The notes beneath the pieces are model-generated. The model saw only the letters and a program-made list of their open reading frames with translations. It ran no database searches and was not told where the DNA came from. The position numbers and the translations under genes were made by a program. 64,000 bases of DNA from Siderastrea radians (lineage: Eukaryota > Cnidaria > Anthozoa > Scleractinia > Rhizangiidae), in NCBI GenBank assembly GCA_964017195.1, contig OZ024898.1:936001-1000000 (forward strand), written 5' to 3'. How positions within the stretch are numbered: the stretch's first letter is position 1; every line of letters starts with the position of its first letter. Positions 59,801-64,000 of the stretch are shown here, in pieces.

Positions 59801-61134
59801 TGAAAGAAAATTTCAACCAATCAGAAGCACTACTATCTGGATGGACCTGTCCTTGCTGTGTTAGTTAGTCATCAAAACAATCTGGTGTGGTCAAAGAATG
59901 ATGACGTCACAAGTGGCTCAATGTCTACAACTCCAGTGTCGGGAAAAGTCGACTTTTGCAGGGAAAGAGATAAAGAGGTTTTTTTTTTGGACAGGGTGGA
60001 GACTTCACTCGGGGTAATGGGACTGGAGGCAAGTCCATATATGGAGAAAAATTTGCTGATGAAAACTTTACGCTGAAGCACACTGGTCCAGGTAGGAGTC
60101 AAATGCTTAATTCTTTTAACCCAGTGCATGCCTTTTGTGCCCTTTCCAGTGGCTGGGCCATGAATATGGTACGAATGGTACCAAATGGAGAGTTCTGAAA
60201 CACTACTGAAAAACTTGTTTGAGTTTGCTTATAAAAGCGGACCAATGTTTTCTGATAAAACAAGTTAAAGCGTTCTTGGTTATGTTTTGTAAGTGGAAAG
60301 TCGATAAGTGAATGAAACCCCAATTGATAAAACTGTTATGACAAAAGGATTTCCAGAGGTCAGGGAAAAGTTGGTTGGGTCTTTGTGTGGCCGGGACCTG
60401 GGGGGGGTACTCCCCTGTATAAGCTATATAGGTATGTGCAGTGCCAAAGGGTATGGTTTTGAGCCCTTTTGGTCTGAAATAGGGTGAGGTTTGTTTCTGA
60501 TATGGGATCTGGTATGGTTCTCACAAGAAGCTATCTTTTTATTAATTTTCTTTTGTTAATTTTCTTCTCCAAAGAACCGAGGTTTGATCAGTGTTGGGAA
60601 TTTGAAGCCCTTCTCAAATGTTTATGCAAACAAAATAGGGTTAGGGTCTGGTCTGAAATAGGGTATCAAATTTTGGGTCAGGTCTGAAATAGGGTAGGGA
60701 AAATCACCTATTTTGGTCTGAAATAGTGTAAGCGTTCCCAGAGAGCGTGCAGCACACCCCCGCCCAAATCTCTGGGAAGTAACCCCCCCCCCCCCCGGGC
60801 CCCGGGAAAAATTTGATATTGCGAAGAAACCTAACAGCCAGTTCATTTTTTTAGTAATTCAAAGAAAAACTGTAAGTGAAAACCTCATCCATTAATTCTG
60901 AATTCTCTTACCCTTCCTGAAGGAATTCTCTCTATGGCTAATGCTGGTCCTAACACCAATGGCTCTCAGTTCTTCATTTGCACTGCCAAAACGACTTGGT
61001 TGGATGGCAAACATACAGTGTTTGGATCGGTGGTTGAGGGGTACGACAGTGTCGTCAAAGCAATGGAGAAATGTGGTAGAGATGACGGAAAGACGACCAA
61101 GAAGGTGACGATTGCAGATTGTGGCCAGCTTTAG
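56822..61134 (+). CDS. PPIA: Cyclophilin A-type peptidyl-prolyl isomerase, complete (5 exons)
   Basis: Catalyses cis-trans isomerisation of Xaa-Pro bonds; cytosolic (no signal peptide). Exons: 56822-56890, 57017-57047, 59155-59243, 59995-60091, 60923-61134; total 498 nt, 165 residues plus stop, exactly the length of human PPIA. Starts [20 protein letters not shown]. All active-site residues are present at human numbering: Arg55, Phe60, Met61, Gln63, Ala101, Asn102, Phe113, Trp121, Leu122, His126. Ends [12 protein letters not shown] poly(A) signal AATAAA lies at 61189-61194. No indel versus the family. Introns 2 to 4 carry repeats only. Confidence 0.97.
57017..57047 (+). CDS. PPIA: PPIA exon 2
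   Basis: 31-nt exon, acceptor TTTCACAG. Encodes [10 protein letters not shown], residues 24-33. Donor GTCTGT, phase 1. Confidence 0.92.
57048..59154. other. PPIA intron 2, repeats
   Basis: No gene. Contains reversed partial copies of the GCCCCAGGGGC/GGTCTGGGGCAAGTGACC repeat (about 58640-58990). Confidence 0.55.
59155..59243 (+). CDS. PPIA: PPIA exon 3
   Basis: Acceptor TTCTTTCAG. Encodes [20 protein letters not shown] and [10 protein letters not shown], including active-site Arg55, Phe60, Met61, Gln63. Confidence 0.97.
59995..60091 (+). CDS. PPIA: PPIA exon 4
   Basis: Acceptor TTTTGGACAG. Encodes [20 protein letters not shown] then [12 protein letters not shown]. Donor GTAGGA, phase 1. 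Confidence 0.97.
60923..61134 (+). CDS. PPIA: PPIA exon 5 and stop
   Basis: Acceptor CTTCCTGAAG. Encodes [40 protein letters not shown] and the C-terminus ending in DCGQL. TAG at 61132-61134. Confidence 0.97.
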
Positions 61135-61188
61135 TTAGATGGAACCTCAGGTCCTTAACCTTGTAGTTGAAAGTGTTGGAAAGTAGGA

Positions 61189-61194
61189 AATAAA
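61189..61194 (+). terminator. AATAAA polyadenylation signal of PPIA
   Basis: Canonical hexamer about 55 nt after the PPIA stop codon. Confidence 0.75.
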
Positions 61195-61814
61195 ATTTCA
61201 TGCTGTCTGTTTGCAGTGTGCTTTAGTCTTTCTTGTATATGCTAAGGGTCATGCCTTTGAGCATGTTTCCTTAGACAGGAAATTTTGCCCCACTTGTAGC
61301 AAATGCTGCAGGTAACCTTGCAATCGACTACAACCTTGGACGAAACTGTTGAGACCCTTTGCAGTGAGAGGAAACTTTGTCCTTGAAAATCAATAGCAAC
61401 AACACATCTTTCCCCCTTCCTTCCTAACAACATTGAGTGATGGGAAGGGGAAGCATTTCTGTGATTTTGAAAATGTTCCTACATGTATGGAGGCAAATTG
61501 GGAAATGGTGTTCTAATCACGTCTCGAACAATTCTGTCTGTGGGGGGAATTCCACTCTGCCGGCCATACGTTACTAAACTTGGGAATGGAATAACCTAAA
61601 AATGGATGCGACTACAATAAACAGGAATGACCCAGAAGGTAACAATGACACCAGTGAAACACAACAGAAATGTCGGGGCATTGAACATGATTCATTCTGA
61701 TGTTGTTCCAGTGACAAGGAAATCCTAATAAATGTGCATGTAGCTCCATTTAGGTAGGTGTAGTCAAGTTGCTCATGAGCCAAGGTGGCCCACACAAGCC
61801 GGAGCTTAACCTGG

Positions 61815-62060
61815 TTTCTGAAGCATGAAGCAACTGAGAGTATTGCTACTCCCCCCAAGATGGGATGCTAGTCCATCTCAGGGTTACCTCCAGAAGTATG
61901 TTGCTGGTACCCATTTATACACCTGGGTAGAGAGAGACAATGTGGGGTAAAGTTTCTTGTCCAAGGAAACAACACCATGGCAGGGACTGGGCCTTGAACC
62001 ACTGACCTTCAGATTTGAAGTCCAACGTGCAAACCACTACACCACACCCCCACAACCTCC
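61815..62060 (-). mobile_element. tRNA-derived SINE copy 3
   Basis: Minus-strand copy: GTGGTGTAGTGGTTTGCACG, GGTTCAAGGCCCAGTCCCTG, then 'ggacaagaaactttacccca' and 'tgggatgctagtccatctca' on the complementary strand. Confidence 0.8.
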
Positions 62061-62806
62061 ATTTGGTAGCCTGTGTAGGAAGCATTCTTGTGTGTGGTGG
62101 CAGATTAACAGCAATTTTTTTCTCTTTCCCTACAACTCTTGTGTGGGATAAAAGTGTAAAACTTCCTACATCTGGGTGTAGAAAATCCATGGAAACAAAA
62201 TTAATGCTAGGCATGCTATCAATGTAACCAATACTTTATCAAGCCTCCCAGAGAGTAATGGAGGAAGGATGGCACATTTGGATTTGGAACAGTGACAAGA
62301 CTTGTTCTTGATAAACCACTTGCTCCTGACAGATGCACTATAAAAACATGGACTCGATGGCATGATGATGAGAAGATTTTTAGTCTACAAGGCATTTCAT
62401 GGTCTAGCATGTGAGCAAGCTTGGGGGGGGGGGGGGAGAGAGAGCTTGCTGGCAGGCTGCTATGCATGTTCAAATGATAATAGTCATTAAAGAGTGTGGA
62501 ATGCAAACGTTTTTAGGGTGCTTTACAATGAGCTATAATTTACAAAAATGTAGAGATCATCTACAAACAAACATTTCATCAACAAAAAGCTTCCTAGTAA
62601 AAAAGATTTAAAAGTTCCCTGTCAGTCATATCCCAATCTTTGAAATTAGGAACATTAAGATTTTATCTTTCAAAAACTTAGCATTTTGAAGTTTCTTTTA
62701 AGTAGTTGCCCTTTTTATATTACGAACTTTTTCTCCAATTTCATTTTATTATTTTTTATATTTCCATTTCTCCCTGTTGTATTACTATTAGAGGATGATC
62801 TGTGCA

Positions 62807-63234
62807 TTAAAATTTTGTCCGCATTCTTTCAACTACTGAGATGATGTTCTCCAGGCCAAACAGATAGTTACTATCAACATCTGATGAGGTAAATACGTGA
62901 GCAGTGTCGATCATCCGGGCCTCCACCAAAGTTCTTGTTGACTGTGACTGCTTTTGGCAGTTCTTCAACACTGGAAATTGATCAGAGTTTAATTCTTGCA
63001 TTGTTTCAGTTGAGGCTTGGTCATTGCAGGTAGAAGAGCAATTTGCACCAGTCATGGTTCCACTTGTGTTGTCACAACTGTCTCCTTCATAAGCAATAAG
63101 AATAGAACTTGCGATGAATCTGTAGAGCCTTTGAGTTCTGAACCATTTCTCAATGTCTCTGAGTTTTGTCAAAAGTTGTTGTAATATGGTGTCCTTGAGT
63201 TCATTGTTCATGCTACCAAAGAATTTATGAAAAG
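62807..63234 (-). CDS. IPMK: Inositol polyphosphate multikinase-like, last exon (partial gene)
   Basis: Minus strand. Family enzymes phosphorylate inositol phosphates (InsP3, InsP4) in nucleus and cytoplasm. Acceptor CTACCTCTGCAG, then FHKFFGSMNNELKDTILQQL, LRDIEKWFRTQRLYRFIASS, ILIAYEGD, an acidic Ser/Thr-rich linker, and ARMIDTAHVFTSSDVDSNYL, FGLENIISVVERMRTKF. IEKWF..Q...FIASS.L..YEGD and RMID.AHVF...D..Y.FGL are the C-terminal IPMK/IP6K signatures. The conserved Phe after RMID is Thr here. The rest lies beyond the window. Minus-strand AATAAA near 62745. Confidence 0.88.
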
Positions 63235-63739
63235 CTGCAGAGGTAGAAAAAAAATAAAATTTATTTTGGTGTGCGTGATTACCCAGAGAAGTCCCTGAAT
63301 CAAAAACTAACTTTTAATAATATTACTTTGACAGTCCCTTTCCACATTTGCTAGGGATGGGGGGGGGACCATTTGACCATGAAAAAATGAAATAATTGCT
63401 GTCAAAGATATCCTGGTCAAACATGTTTAACAGGTGTGACCCTTAGCTGAAACTCGATCTAGATTTAAAATGAAGCAACTAGGAGTTTTATTATTTCTCC
63501 CTAAGTGGTACGCTAGTCCATCGCAGGATACCCAAATAATGAAGCAACTATGCATACTGGATGCTGGGAGGGGCTGGTAGCCCTACCACTTTTTTTGCTT
63601 AGGTTGATTTTTTAGGGCCCTTCGATGACATGGATAATGTATGAATTTTACCACTTGAAAGTAACAAAATACATCTAATCTTGCATATGCACTTCACAAA
63701 GTCTTGGCCAGATTTTTTAGCCCTTTCCACTTAAAAAAA

Positions 63740-64000
63740 TGGTCTCCTCGGTCCCTGGCATGGGACACTAGTCTATCACAGAATACCCAAATATAAAGCA
63801 ACTAGGAGAACTGGATGGGACGCGTGTCTATCACAGGATACCCAAATATAAAGCAACTAGGCACATTGGATGGGACAAACACTAGTCTATCACAGGATAC
63901 CCAAATATAAAGCGACTAGGAGTACTGGATGGGAGGCGTGTCTATCACAGGATACCCAAATATAAAGCAACTAGGAGAACTGGATGGGACGTGTGTCTAG
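63740..64000. repeat. Minisatellite, about 55-60-bp unit, runs off the end
   Basis: At least four units of GGGACGCGTGTCTATCACAG and 'gatacccaaatataaagcaac' plus 'taggagaactggat'. An earlier relative at 63505-63560 ('gctagtccatcgcaggatac') links it to the SINE body. Confidence 0.9.

Noticed and set aside
61242..61433. Minus-strand frame with a C2H2-like pattern (CSICYKWGK...H..RH)
   Set aside because: Single finger with off-by-one spacing, antisense to the PPIA 3' end, no flanking exons.
1..64000. CRISPR arrays, bacterial operons, phage or plasmid features
   Set aside because: None seen; regular repeats here are microsatellites, minisatellites or transposon ends in an intron-bearing eukaryotic genome.

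Overview
This is eukaryotic genomic DNA and contains no operons, CRISPR arrays or bacterial genes. It is AT-rich and very repeat-rich, with intron-split genes using GT-AG splice sites. The gene content and repeats (a cnidarian-looking ADAM17, Penelope-like elements, many short inverted-repeat transposons) suggest an anthozoan cnidarian, probably a stony coral. That placement is inference from gene and repeat character, not from a database match.

Four protein-coding loci can be supported. (1) A possible last coding exon of an unrecognised gene at 1-141 (+). (2) A nearly or fully complete ADAM17/TACE-type membrane metalloprotease gene on the + strand, 4482-45564. I assembled about 20 coding exons by hand with consistent phases. 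It has a signal peptide, a cysteine-switch Cys, a furin site, a reprolysin catalytic domain, a disintegrin domain, a membrane-proximal domain, a juxtamembrane helix, a transmembrane segment and a short tail. (3) A complete five-exon cyclophilin A gene (165 residues, all active-site residues present), + strand, 56822-61134. (4) The last exon of an inositol polyphosphate multikinase-like gene, - strand, 62807-63234.

The most interesting features are in ADAM17. Joining the two exons that flank the zinc site directly would delete two residues, including the catalytic Glu of HEXXH. A 6-nt microexon at 36363-36368, with a consensus GTAAGT donor, restores [12 protein letters not shown] exactly. At the 3' end there are three candidate last exons, all in the correct phase. 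Two of them (45251-45343 and 45388-45564) are diverged tandem duplicates of one another, which suggests alternative cytoplasmic tails.

Layout: 1-4.4 kb upstream exon remnant and repeats; 4.5-20.4 kb ADAM17 prodomain exons separated by repeat-filled introns; 20.4-32.8 kb one giant intron holding a non-LTR retrotransposon and a cluster of inverted and nested Penelope-like fragments; 32.8-45.6 kb the catalytic to cytoplasmic exons; 45.6-56.6 kb intergenic repeats, including a second non-LTR element split by a Harbinger-like MITE; 56.8-61.1 kb cyclophilin; 61.2-64 kb SINE, IPMK exon and a minisatellite running off the end.

The repeats carry an independent signal. Penelope-derived pieces repeatedly show CTGANGA - stem - GAAA blocks, the conserved core of hammerhead ribozymes, with the stem II sequence changed but pairing kept. 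Hammerheads are known from Penelope-like elements, so this is a recognised phenomenon, but the stem I and stem III partners were not clear by eye. Several nested insertions (foldback in MITE, MITE in LINE, element in element) give a local order of insertion events.
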